A DNA stretch of 24,648 bases from Dehalococcoidia bacterium UBA2991 (GCA_002346645.1 DEAD01000018.1:8000-32647); one strand, 5' to 3'; positions 8,001 through 15,839 are shown, numbered from the stretch's first letter. Program-made: numbers and translations. Notes: a model not told the origin generated them from the sequence alone.

Positions 8001-8431
8001 TCGGAGTGAGCGTTGTCGTAGACGAACGACACGATTTCTTGAGTGTTTGTGCCCGGCCGGAAAATCGCACTAAAACCCATTGCCTCAAGAGCCTCAGTGT
8101 CTTCCTCAGGAATTATGCCCCCACAGAAAAGTATTACGTCATCCAGCCCTCGAGACGTTAGCTCCTCAACGATGCGGGGGAATAGCTCGAGATGCGCACC
8201 GGATAGGATGCTGAGGCCAACGACATCTACATCTTCTTGCAGGGCAGCCTCAGCAATCATCTGGGGCGTCTGCCGAATGCCTGTGTAGATAACCTCGCAG
8301 CCACCATCGCGCAAAGCACGAGCGACTATTTTGGCTCCACGGTCATGGCCATCAAGGCCTGGCTTAGCAATGAGAACACGGATCTTTTGCCCGGCTTCGC
8401 CTTGGGTGGAGGTCTCGGAAGATGCTGTCAT
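7997..8431 (-). CDS. mcmA2: Methylmalonyl-CoA mutase, B12-binding (small) subunit
   Basis: A 144-residue stand-alone cobalamin-binding domain. The signature DGHDRG at residues 27-32 (D-x-H-x2-G) supplies His29, the expected lower axial ligand of B12. It is followed by GLSILSGAHLELFP (the S-x-L region) and FCGGIIPEED (the GG loop), the full B12-domain pattern. It should pair with the large subunit encoded at 9804-11450. I place the start at ATG 8431 because AGGAG sits 7 nt upstream; a longer ATG-less extension to 8470 would run into the epimerase gene. The 3' end overlaps meaB by 4 nt. Confidence 0.94.
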   Translation of the reverse strand: MTASSETSTQGEAGQKIRVLIAKPGLDGHDRGAKIVARALRDGGCEVIYTGIRQTPQMIAEAALQEDVDVVGLSILSGAHLELFPRIVEELTSRGLDDVILFCGGIIPEEDTEALEAMGFSAIFRPGTNTQEIVSFVYDNAHSE

Positions 8432-8456
8432 TGTGCTGCTCCTATATGTAGTGGGA

Positions 8457-9272
8457 TCAGGATCGCTCAATCAACTGTAGATTGACGCCAAAGGACGAGC
8501 GGGGCGATACGAATGCAACACCCCCATTAGCGTCCCCAACGCGAGCCCCCCTGGCGCGGAGAGCGTCAACGGCGGCAGATACATCAGCAACAGCCAGAGA
8601 AAGGAGGAACGATCCTTCTCCTCGCTCGGCAGCAAATTTGGCAACGGGTCCCTCGCCAGACAGGGGCCGTATGAATTCGAAATGGACGTTACCAGCCAGC
8701 ATAAAGGCGTTTTCGATTCCAAGACGATCAACGCGCCCACCAAGTTCGGGATCTACAGGGAAACCAAAGTTACGTTCATAGTTAGCAACAGCATCTGGAA
8801 TGTCTTTAACGACGATGCCGATATGGTCTATTGACTGAGCAAGCGCTTCGTTACTGGGGCCAACATGGTCTTCCTCGACAGGTGTAGCGTACTCGATTAG
8901 CACCCCATTATTGGCCTTGGGGTGAAGAAACCCAATTAGACCGGCAAGCCCTGCGCGGGGCACTTCATCGATGAGCTGCACACCAGCATCAGAAGCGGCT
9001 TTGAGATCCGCTCCACAGTCATCAGACTCGAGGCAGACGTGATGCATTCCCTCACCACGGCTTTCGAGAAAGCGAGCGACACCCGTGTCATCCCGAGTAG
9101 GTTCTAGCAGCTCAATCTCCGCATCTCCACAGGGCAGAAGCACACCTCGAACACCCTGATCTTCGATGATTCGATCAACGCTGACTGGAAAGCCGAGAGC
9201 ATCTCGGTAGAAGCTAAGAGCATCATCGCCATTTCGGACTACGATGCCAACATGATGAACCTTACTGAGCAT
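8457..9272 (-). CDS. mce: Methylmalonyl-CoA epimerase with two VOC domains
   Basis: A 271-residue protein with two vicinal-oxygen-chelate modules. The first (about residues 3-131) matches methylmalonyl-CoA epimerase, which interconverts the (S) and (R) epimers before the mutase step: VHHVGIVV (His7), IELLEP (Glu54), GMHHVCLE (His77/78) and GVLIEYATP (Glu128). The second (about 147-270) starts IDHIGIVVKDIP but carries SFLLSLAV where the His pair should be and FGVNLQLIE where Glu is replaced by Gln, so two metal ligands appear lost. Ordinary bacterial epimerases are single ~135-160-residue modules that dimerise. Here the duplication may supply the partner fold in cis. The start is ATG 9272, with AAGGGAG upstream; the frame's extension to 9347 lies inside the DinB gene. 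Confidence 0.85.
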   Translation of the reverse strand: MLSKVHHVGIVVRNGDDALSFYRDALGFPVSVDRIIEDQGVRGVLLPCGDAEIELLEPTRDDTGVARFLESRGEGMHHVCLESDDCGADLKAASDAGVQLIDEVPRAGLAGLIGFLHPKANNGVLIEYATPVEEDHVGPSNEALAQSIDHIGIVVKDIPDAVANYERNFGFPVDPELGGRVDRLGIENAFMLAGNVHFEFIRPLSGEGPVAKFAAERGEGSFLLSLAVADVSAAVDALRARGARVGDANGGVAFVSPRSSFGVNLQLIERS

Positions 9273-9282
9273 GGGACTCCCT

Positions 9283-9804
9283 TTAGTTACTTTCAGCACC
9301 AGGAGTAACTTCGCGCACTCCAGGCATTCCGGCGAGATAGGCAGCAATCAAGTGCCAATGTTCGCGATCGTGGTACGCAACCAACTGTAGGAGACGGTTG
9401 GGAACGCGTCCCTCCTCACCGATGGCAGCGTCGTCAAATTCCGAGACCAGAGTTAGCAAACGCTCACGACCCGCCTTGAGCTGCTCAAGCACACTCCAAA
9501 ACGTGAGACCGCGCTTTCGCTCTACGTGATCCTGATTCCATGCATCCGTTCGATCCTCGTTGAAATCGAAGATCTTAGGCCGCTGACCACGCTGTGCGTC
9601 GCGCAAAGCGCTAACCACCTCAGCTTCCCAACTAGCAACGTGTCCTACAATGTCCTTGAGAGACCACTCCTCGATCATGGGCCGTTCAATGTCTCGAATA
9701 CGGCACGTTTCGATATTGCGCAATAATTGATTGCGCTCAAGCTCCAGCTCACCCAAAAGGCGGCGGCGGTCATCTGCGAAGCTTCTAGTATCGTCCTCGG
9801 GCAT
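9283..9804 (-). CDS. DinB-fold (DinB/YfiT/MDMPI-like) putative metalloenzyme
   Basis: A 173-residue protein with the four-helix-bundle pattern of the DinB/YfiT superfamily. The three metal-binding histidines appear at GHVASWE (about residue 54) and YHDREHWHLI (about 145-150, two His in H-x3-H spacing). DinB-family proteins include thiol-dependent S-transferases (mycothiol, bacillithiol) and the maleylpyruvate isomerase; most are uncharacterised. It sits inside the mutase operon: its ATG overlaps the large-subunit stop by 1 nt (TGATG) and its stop is 10 nt before the epimerase ATG. This placement implies co-expression with methylmalonyl-CoA metabolism, though no role there is known to me. The identification is by pattern only. 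Confidence 0.75.
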   Translation of the reverse strand: MPEDDTRSFADDRRRLLGELELERNQLLRNIETCRIRDIERPMIEEWSLKDIVGHVASWEAEVVSALRDAQRGQRPKIFDFNEDRTDAWNQDHVERKRGLTFWSVLEQLKAGRERLLTLVSEFDDAAIGEEGRVPNRLLQLVAYHDREHWHLIAAYLAGMPGVREVTPGAESN

Positions 9805-11450
9805 CAGACAACTACGATCTCACGGTACTCGCCCCACGCACCACGGAGAGCGTGACTAATTTCGCCAAGCGTAACGCGCGCCTCAACGGCAGCAACAATG
9901 AGAGGAATCAGATTCTCGGTTCCACGAGCACCAGCCTCGAGGGCTTTAATAGCAGCGCTGGCAGCGCCTCCATCCCGTTCAGCCCGAAGGTTCTGTAGAC
10001 GTTCAATCTGACGGTCACCGATAGAGGGATCGACACGCAAGAGCTCGGGGGGCTCCTCACCAGTAACTGTGAAGTCGTTGACCCCAACGATAATGCGGTT
10101 CTTGTCCTCAATCTCTCGCTGGTAACGGTAAGAGGCCTCTTGAATCTCGCGCTGCTGGAAGCCCTGTTCCAGGGCAGAAGGAGCACCACCAAGATCATCG
10201 ATGGTCTTGAGATATTCTCGTGCCTCAGCCTCCAGGCGATCGGTCATAGACTCGATGTACCAGGAGCCGCCTAACGGATCAACGACATCCCCTGCACCAC
10301 TCTCAAACGCGATTACTTGTTGCGTACGAAGTGCGATCTGGACTGCATTCTCGGTGGGCAGGGAAAGAGCTTCATCCATGGAATTGGTATGGAGCGATTG
10401 GGTCCCGCCAAGAACAGCTGCAAGAGCCTGAAGGGTAGTCCGGACGATATTATTCTCTGGCTGTTGGGCAGTAAGCGTGGCGCCACCGGTCTGCGTATGG
10501 AAACGAAGCATCATTGACCGCGGATTTTGGGCTTCAAAGCGCTCTTTCATAATGGTGGCCCAGAGGCGGCGGGCAGCGCGGAACTTACACACCTCCTCCA
10601 GGAGATTGTTGTGGCAGGCAAAAAAGAAGCTTAGACGGCCAGCGAAAGCATCCACATCAAGACCTGCAGCAACAGCGGCATCCACATAGGCGATACCGTT
10701 CGCAAGGGTAAAGGCAATCTCTTGGGCCGCAGTGCAGCCCGCCTCACGCATGTGATAACCAGAAATGGAGATGGTATTCCACCGGGGAACACTCTCAGAG
10801 CAATACCGAAAAACGTCTGTGATAAGACGCATGCTAGGGGTGGGCGGATAGATCCACGTCCCCCGCGTGATGTACTCCTTCAGAATATCGTTCTGGACCG
10901 TGCCCCCAAGTTTTTCGACGGGCACACCTTGCTCCTTGCCAACAGCAATATAGAGAGCAAGGAGAACAGCAGCCGTGCCATTAATCGTCATGGAGGTCGT
11001 TACTCGGTCAAGAGGGATGTCTTTGAACAACGTTCGCATGTCGTCGATCGAGTCAATCGCGACCCCCACCTTCCCAACCTCACCCATGGCCATGGGATCA
11101 TCTGAGTCATAGCCAATCTGGGTTGGCAGATCAAAGGCAACCGAAAGACCAGTTTGGCCTTGGTCGAGAAGATACCGATAGCGCTCGTTTGACTCTTCTG
11201 CCGTTCCAAAACCAGCGTACTGACGCATAGTCCATAAGCGTCCGCGGTACATCGTGGGCTGGACACCTCGAGTGAAGGGGTACTCGCCTGGGAAACCAAG
11301 ATCCTCATTGGAGGAGACGTCCTCCGGAGAGTAAACCGGGTCGAGGACTGTTTCGCCGGTGGTGCGAAACGACTCAGCACGCTCGGGGTTGCGATCGACT
11401 ACTTTGCGGTACGTTCCCTCGAGCCATTCCTGCTTCGATTGGCTAGCCAT
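9804..11450 (-). CDS. mcmA1: Methylmalonyl-CoA mutase, large (catalytic) subunit
   Basis: A 548-residue acyl-CoA mutase catalytic subunit lacking the C-terminal B12 domain, which is encoded separately at 7997-8431. It converts (R)-methylmalonyl-CoA to succinyl-CoA with adenosylcobalamin. QPTMYRGRLWTMRQYAGFGTAEE carries Tyr68, PPTPSMRLITD carries Arg208 and ISGYHMREAG carries His233. These correspond to the Tyr, Arg and His that position the methylmalonyl carboxylate in classical mutases; isobutyryl-CoA mutases carry Phe/Gln instead, so true methylmalonyl specificity is likely. The start is ATG 11450 with AGAAGG upstream. It is the first gene of the chain after a 200-nt spacer. The split architecture is common in archaea, Chloroflexota and Thermus-type bacteria, less so in actinobacteria. 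Confidence 0.95.
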   Translation of the reverse strand: MASQSKQEWLEGTYRKVVDRNPERAESFRTTGETVLDPVYSPEDVSSNEDLGFPGEYPFTRGVQPTMYRGRLWTMRQYAGFGTAEESNERYRYLLDQGQTGLSVAFDLPTQIGYDSDDPMAMGEVGKVGVAIDSIDDMRTLFKDIPLDRVTTSMTINGTAAVLLALYIAVGKEQGVPVEKLGGTVQNDILKEYITRGTWIYPPTPSMRLITDVFRYCSESVPRWNTISISGYHMREAGCTAAQEIAFTLANGIAYVDAAVAAGLDVDAFAGRLSFFFACHNNLLEEVCKFRAARRLWATIMKERFEAQNPRSMMLRFHTQTGGATLTAQQPENNIVRTTLQALAAVLGGTQSLHTNSMDEALSLPTENAVQIALRTQQVIAFESGAGDVVDPLGGSWYIESMTDRLEAEAREYLKTIDDLGGAPSALEQGFQQREIQEASYRYQREIEDKNRIIVGVNDFTVTGEEPPELLRVDPSIGDRQIERLQNLRAERDGGAASAAIKALEAGARGTENLIPLIVAAVEARVTLGEISHALRGAWGEYREIVVV

Positions 11451-11518
11451 ATCGCCTTCTGTGATCCTTCAGGGCAGATTTCCGTGGACGGAGGATGCGG
11501 AGAAATCCGCGCGGGGGA

Positions 11519-11524
11519 GTATAT
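11519..11524 (-). promoter_or_regulatory. Candidate -10 box for the mutase operon
   Basis: Within the 200-nt spacer 11451-11650, the minus strand carries TATACT about 70 nt upstream of the mutase ATG, close to the TATAAT consensus. No convincing -35 hexamer lies at 16-18 nt from it. A 5-bp hairpin (GCGGA/TCCGC, 4-nt loop) lies between it and the gene at 11497-11510 and would be in the leader. Evidence is by hexamer match only. Confidence 0.3.
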
Positions 11525-11650
11525 CCCGCTGAGCTCTTAGCTGCGGCTGAACCCAAAATGTCCGACTCAGTGGTTGGTCCACCGCCAATAGTGGCAGGGT
11601 ATTTCGGGTTCGAGGAATTTAAATACACCTGAACATGACTCTCGCCACGT

Positions 11651-12784
11651 TTAGCGGACTTGACGGAAAAACGTGCGGATATCATCAAGTAGCCGATCGG
11701 GCTGCTCAAGAGCAGCAAAGTGCCCCCCCTCCGGCATTTCGGTCCAATGGAGCAAATTGTAGGAACGCTCTACCCAGGAACGAGGGGTCATCCAAACTTC
11801 CTTGGGAAAGACAGCAACACCAGTAGGGGTAGGAACGAATGAGGGAGTGGACCCATTGCCACCCTCAGCCCGTGCCTCGTAGTAGATGCGAGCAGCACTC
11901 GCAATGCTGTTGGGAGCCCAATAGAACATGATATTGGTCAACAGAGTGTCCTTAGAGAAGCGTGATTCGAGATTGCCATTGCAATCACTCCAAGTCCGGA
12001 ATTTCTCCGAAATCCAAGCAGCGATACCAGCAGGGGAATCAGCCTGGGCGATACCGAGTGACTGTGGTTTAGTTCCCTGAACGTTGCTATAGCCCGTCTC
12101 GTTAGCCTGGAAAGCCCTCATCGAGGAGAGCCCCGCCTGGTCCTCCTCCGTAGGCTCTGCCGGAGGAGTAGCAATAACAAAGTTTAGGTGAATACCGCTG
12201 AGGTTATCCGAATGACTAACACCCATACGAGTACTTACGATAGCCCCCCAGTCGCCACCCTGAGCTCCATAGACCTCATAACCTAGCTCGACATTCATCA
12301 GATAGTTGAGTGCATCCGCAACACGTGAGGGGCCCCAGCCCCCCTCACGTGGCTTGCCGCTCCACCCAAAGCCAGGAATCGACGGAATGACTACATCGAA
12401 CGCGTCCCTCGGGTCGCCACCGTAGGCGGCAGGGTCAGTTAGCGGTCCAATAAGGTGAAAGAACTCGAACATCGAGCCGGGCCAGCCGTGAGTGAGCAGT
12501 AAGGGGTGAGGCTTCGGGCCCTTGCCCTTCACATGCCAATATTGGATGTCAACACCATCGACCTCAGATAGAAACTGAGGCCAGGAATTCAGAGCAGCCT
12601 CATGGGCTCGCCAATCGTACGCATGCCGCCAATAGGCAACGAGCTCCCGAATGTAATTGACGTCAGCGCCATAGTCCCAGTCAGTACCAGGAACGGCATC
12701 GGGCCAACGAGTGTTGTCGAGCCGTCTAGAAAGATCCTCGAGAACACTATCAGGTACATCAATTCGGAAGGGACGAGGAGGCAT
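11651..12784 (-). CDS. Epoxide hydrolase (alpha/beta hydrolase with EHN N-terminal domain)
   Basis: A 377-residue microsomal-type epoxide hydrolase. The N-terminal EHN module opens PFRIDVPDSVLEDLSRRL and continues through TRWPD and the WRHAYDWRAHEAALNSWPQF segment. In the alpha/beta-hydrolase core, HGWPGS (99-104) forms the oxyanion region, GAQGGDWGA places the nucleophilic Asp at 178, and GGHFAALEQPD puts the catalytic His near 355. The family hydrolyses epoxides to diols; related members include juvenile-hormone hydrolase and bacterial detoxification or limonene-type enzymes, so the natural substrate is open. A GGAG ribosome site precedes ATG 12784. The gene begins 23 nt after the stop of the flavoprotein gene, so the two probably form an operon. 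No signal peptide is seen. Confidence 0.92.
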   Translation of the reverse strand: MPPRPFRIDVPDSVLEDLSRRLDNTRWPDAVPGTDWDYGADVNYIRELVAYWRHAYDWRAHEAALNSWPQFLSEVDGVDIQYWHVKGKGPKPHPLLLTHGWPGSMFEFFHLIGPLTDPAAYGGDPRDAFDVVIPSIPGFGWSGKPREGGWGPSRVADALNYLMNVELGYEVYGAQGGDWGAIVSTRMGVSHSDNLSGIHLNFVIATPPAEPTEEDQAGLSSMRAFQANETGYSNVQGTKPQSLGIAQADSPAGIAAWISEKFRTWSDCNGNLESRFSKDTLLTNIMFYWAPNSIASAARIYYEARAEGGNGSTPSFVPTPTGVAVFPKEVWMTPRSWVERSYNLLHWTEMPEGGHFAALEQPDRLLDDIRTFFRQVR

Positions 12785-12807
12785 GAAAGACGCTCCAGTT
12801 CGCGCTG

Positions 12808-13401
12808 CTAGGCCAGGCCTCGGGCATCAAGCTCCTTCTGAAGACGGACTGCATCAGAGCTAAGGGCCGGACCCTTTTTGTCATCAGGAAGCTGGCCAGC
12901 CGAAGCAAGACCCATCTTGGCACCATCGAAGGTGATCCATTTCTCAGGTACCAGCTCCATAACAACTCGAAGAGGCGAGTCGAGGCTCTTTTCAAAAGCT
13001 GCTGCCTGTTCCTCACTAGCCTCAGGGCGGAAAGCAAGATCGTGATAGAACCAATCCTTAATGGCACGGTCCTCATGCATGATGCATCGACACTTGGCGG
13101 TGATGGTCTTCCCTGGCCCAAGGTGAGTTCCGGTACTCGTCAGAACAACGGAACAACGCGGATCGCGGCGCAAGGCAGCCATCCGGTGGCGGTGAGCAGC
13201 AGCAGTCATCCAGAAGGAACCCTTTGCCCAGAGAACAGCATGCATAACCCCGACGGGCCACCCATCTTTGGTGGACCAGTTAAGCACGGCCTCGCGAACA
13301 GAGCTAAGTAGTTCTTCCTTTACGTCTTCATCGATTGGGTAGATGGAAACAGTCTCGTGGTCTTTAGTAGGGTCTGGCTCATAGTTAGCCTCATCAGCCA
13401 T
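12808..13401 (-). CDS. Pyridoxamine 5'-phosphate oxidase-fold flavin/F420-binding protein
   Basis: A 197-residue split-barrel protein of the pyridoxamine-5'-phosphate-oxidase-like (PPOX) superfamily. The core is WPVGVMHAVLWAKGSFWMTA followed by RHRMAALRRDPRCSVVLTS, the usual strand-strand-helix-strand pattern that binds FMN or F420. The C-terminal third (VVMELVPEKWITFDGAKMG) resembles the extended versions found in actinobacteria and Chloroflexota. Substrate and cofactor cannot be assigned from sequence alone. A strong GGAGG sits 6 nt upstream of ATG 13401, so the start is firm. It heads a two-gene unit with the epoxide hydrolase; a TTGACA hexamer lies at 13452-13457 on the minus strand but without a good -10 partner. 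Confidence 0.8.
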   Translation of the reverse strand: MADEANYEPDPTKDHETVSIYPIDEDVKEELLSSVREAVLNWSTKDGWPVGVMHAVLWAKGSFWMTAAAHRHRMAALRRDPRCSVVLTSTGTHLGPGKTITAKCRCIMHEDRAIKDWFYHDLAFRPEASEEQAAAFEKSLDSPLRVVMELVPEKWITFDGAKMGLASAGQLPDDKKGPALSSDAVRLQKELDARGLA

Positions 13402-13470
13402 GGGACACCTCCGCGTGTGAGTGAGCGCACGTTGCCTATCACGAGAGCCAGTGTCAATAGCTAAGGGAGG

Positions 13471-15327
13471 CTAACTCCTAGATCTCGGTGTTGCCGCCAT
13501 GATGCGTTTTCGCAAACGGACGTTACCCGGAGTGATCTCCACAAGTTCGTCGTCATTGATGAACTCGATCGACTGCTCAAGGTTCATCAATTTTGGAGGG
13601 ACGAGGCGCAGAGACTCATCAGCAGCAGATGCTCGCATGTTGGTGAGCTTCTTCTCCCTAGTCACATTTACATCCATATCGGATGATCTAGCGTTTTCAC
13701 CAATGATCATCCCCTCATAGACGGGCGTCCCCGGAGCTATGAATATCTCACCACGCTCCTGGAGATTGAAGATTGCATACGAAGTCGCCTTCCCCAACCG
13801 ATCAGCAACTAGCGCCCCAGTCTGCCGACCTGCGATGGAGCCGTTTAACGGCTCCCAGCCAGCAAAAATATTATTCATGATGCCGGTGCCCCGGGTCTCG
13901 GTAAGAAACTGCGAACGAAACCCGATGATCCCCCTGGTAGGAATCAGGAACTCAAGGCGCACTCTGCCGCTTCCATGATTCAGCATCCTCGTCATCGTCG
14001 CCCGGCGAGCACTCAGTTGCTCTATAACTTTCCCCTGATAGTCCTCCGCGACGTCGATAACCAATTCCTCGAACGGCTCCTCAGTGCGCCCATCGCGCTC
14101 ACGCGTAACGATCTGGGGCCGCCCCACCTGTAGCTCATACCCTTCACGCCGCATCATTTCGATAAGAATCGAAAGCTGCAGTTCCCCACGGCCAATAACC
14201 TTCAGCTGGTCGGGAGAATCAGTATCCTCTACTCGAATCGAAACGTTACTTTCCAATTCGCGCTCAAGCCGTTCACGCAGTCGCCGTGAGGTGACGTAGC
14301 GTCCGTCCTGACCAGCCATCGGGGAGGTATTCACCCCAAAGATCATGGAGACCGTTGGCTCATCCACGTGCATAGGAGCAATCGGCTGAGGGTCATCAGG
14401 GGCCGTTATCGTCTCGCCGATAGTGATGTCGTCAACCCCAGCGAGGCAAATGATGTCGCCTGCAGAAGCTTTCTCCACTTCCACCCGCTCCAACCCATCG
14501 AAGACATATAGCTTCGTAACTCGAGTGAGTTCCACTGAACCGTCCAGCTTAGAAACGGCAACCTCATCTCCTAGCGCAACATAGCCGTTGACAATCCGAC
14601 CTATGGCGATACGGCCTAGGTAATCACTGGAATCGAGATTCGCAACTCGTATTTGCAATGCAGCACCTTCATCACCCCGAGGGGGCGGCAGGTGCTCCAC
14701 GATGGAGTCGAGCAGAGGCCTCAAATCCAGTCCAGAGTCAGCCGGATCCACACTAGCGACACCTGCCTTCGCGTTCGCGTATATCACAGGGAAATCAAGT
14801 TGATCTTCAGTCGCACCGAGATCTATGAACAGGTCATACACCTCATCGAGCACCTCAGCGGGCCGCGCATCCCGCCTATCAATCTTGTTGATTATGACAA
14901 TTGCTGGCAGTCCACTCTCAAGGGCTTTTCCCAATACAAAACGGGTTTGTGGAAGAGGCCCTTCAGAAGCATCTACGAGCAGTAAGACCCCGTCGACCAT
15001 CGTGAGCGTTCGCTCCACCTCCCCACCAAAATCGGCATGCCCAGGTGTGTCGACAATATTGACGATGCAATCGCGGTATCGAATAGCGGTGTTCTTGGCC
15101 ATGATCGTGATACCGCGCTCGCGCTCAAGATCAATGTTATCCAGCGCACGTTCTTCTACTCGCTCATTTGCGCGGAACACGCCACTCTGATGGAGCATGG
15201 CATCGACTAAAGTCGTCTTTCCATGATCCACGTGGGCAATGATGGCGATATTGCGGCGGTGAGAGTTAGCAACACCAGGCTTGGTGTGCATCCCCATCGA
15301 GCCGTTAGGCTCCGAAGAAGCAGTCAT
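13471..15327 (-). CDS. typA: Ribosome-associated GTPase TypA/BipA
   Basis: A 618-residue translational GTPase of the TypA/BipA family. G1 AHVDHGKTT is at residues 31-39, RGITIMAKNTAI is the switch I region, DTPGHADFGGEVER is G3, and NKIDR is G4. The C-terminal half contains the BipA-specific HGSGRVRLEFLIPTRGIIGF and TRGTGIMNNIF stretches. By family, it binds the 70S ribosome and supports 50S assembly and stress adaptation. ATG 15327 is preceded by AGGGAG at rather short spacing (3 nt); internal ATGs at codons 11 and 13 are alternative starts within a poorly conserved N-terminus. It is separated from the downstream flavoprotein gene by 69 nt. Confidence 0.96.
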   Translation of the reverse strand: MTASSEPNGSMGMHTKPGVANSHRRNIAIIAHVDHGKTTLVDAMLHQSGVFRANERVEERALDNIDLERERGITIMAKNTAIRYRDCIVNIVDTPGHADFGGEVERTLTMVDGVLLLVDASEGPLPQTRFVLGKALESGLPAIVIINKIDRRDARPAEVLDEVYDLFIDLGATEDQLDFPVIYANAKAGVASVDPADSGLDLRPLLDSIVEHLPPPRGDEGAALQIRVANLDSSDYLGRIAIGRIVNGYVALGDEVAVSKLDGSVELTRVTKLYVFDGLERVEVEKASAGDIICLAGVDDITIGETITAPDDPQPIAPMHVDEPTVSMIFGVNTSPMAGQDGRYVTSRRLRERLERELESNVSIRVEDTDSPDQLKVIGRGELQLSILIEMMRREGYELQVGRPQIVTRERDGRTEEPFEELVIDVAEDYQGKVIEQLSARRATMTRMLNHGSGRVRLEFLIPTRGIIGFRSQFLTETRGTGIMNNIFAGWEPLNGSIAGRQTGALVADRLGKATSYAIFNLQERGEIFIAPGTPVYEGMIIGENARSSDMDVNVTREKKLTNMRASAADESLRLVPPKLMNLEQSIEFINDDELVEITPGNVRLRKRIMAATPRSRS

Positions 15328-15565
15328 CGTCTCCCTATGGGCGCAGGGTCGGATCGGAAAGTCGAGTTGCCGCAGTATTCACGGGAGAAACACTCGTCTA
15401 TGAACGACGCATTATCAAACCGGGCCACTAGATTGATTCTCCACAACTACGTGGTAATGGGCGACTTTCACTATCCAAGCCGAACACATTGGCTACGACT
15501 AATGATTAGACATCGCCATGGGAACAACCCACGTTCCGGGTTAAGTCAAGACAGCTAATTCACCT
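15328..15565. other. Intergenic region upstream of typA
   Basis: This 238-nt stretch has no convincing protein gene or tRNA. It contains a perfect 5-1-5 palindrome CTAATGATTAG (15499-15509) and two interleaved 5-bp inverted repeats at 15521-15542, and presumably holds the typA promoter. A TTGACT hexamer lies at 15544-15549 on the minus strand without a good -10 at the proper distance. The plus-strand frame that crosses it starts antisense inside typA and looks non-coding. Confidence 0.5.
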
Positions 15566-15706
15566 TCACTCAGACGCAAAGACGGGAATTAATTCCTGCG
15601 CCCAAGCTTCGAGCGCCTCCCAATCAAGGGGGGCGGATAGCAATATTAAGGAGGTTACATCCGAGATCTCAATGTTCTGCTGGATCAGGTATACCCCAAA
15701 GCGCAT
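15566..15706 (-). CDS. Small hypothetical protein (46 aa)
   Basis: An ATG-initiated 46-codon ORF on the minus strand in an otherwise empty stretch. GAGGGAG lies 8 nt before the ATG, a good ribosome site. The product is MRFGVYLIQQNIEISDV, then SLILLSAPLDWEAL, then EAWAQELIPVFASE: a short beta-like start, a hydrophobic middle and an amphipathic acidic C-terminal helix with two tryptophans. The composition looks protein-like rather than random. I do not recognise a family. The C-terminus vaguely recalls the last helix of LLM-type oxidoreductases, so a decayed gene fragment is an alternative. It lies between DUF3090 and typA on the same strand, 133 nt after the former. Confidence 0.45.
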   Translation of the reverse strand: MRFGVYLIQQNIEISDVTSLILLSAPLDWEALEAWAQELIPVFASE

Positions 15707-15839
15707 ACCGATAGCTCCCTCTAATGAACGGCAGTCTATCGAGTTCTCAGATGATCAGGAGAGACGCGGATGCACCGGGGAAAGATAGGCTCCTGTGATG
15801 CCTACCTCTACCGAAACCCAATATCAATCGCGTGCCGTT

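Noticed and set aside
11443..11718. 91-codon minus-strand frame spanning the spacer between the epoxide hydrolase and mutase genes
   Set aside because: It begins inside the epoxide hydrolase gene, overlaps the mutase start, and has low-complexity composition; the mutase start has its own ribosome site.
13413..13430. 6-bp hairpin upstream of the 13401 flavoprotein start
   Set aside because: It has a wobble pair and no U-tract, and the loop is near the ribosome site; too weak to call a terminator or riboswitch.
15223..15558. 111-codon plus-strand frame crossing the start of typA and its upstream spacer
   Set aside because: It begins antisense inside typA, has no ribosome site and the product has no domain-like pattern.
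15601..15660. Possible frameshifted oxidoreductase pseudogene
   Set aside because: A first reading with five C residues suggested a frameshift. The strand actually has six, giving one continuous 46-codon frame, so no frameshift is needed.
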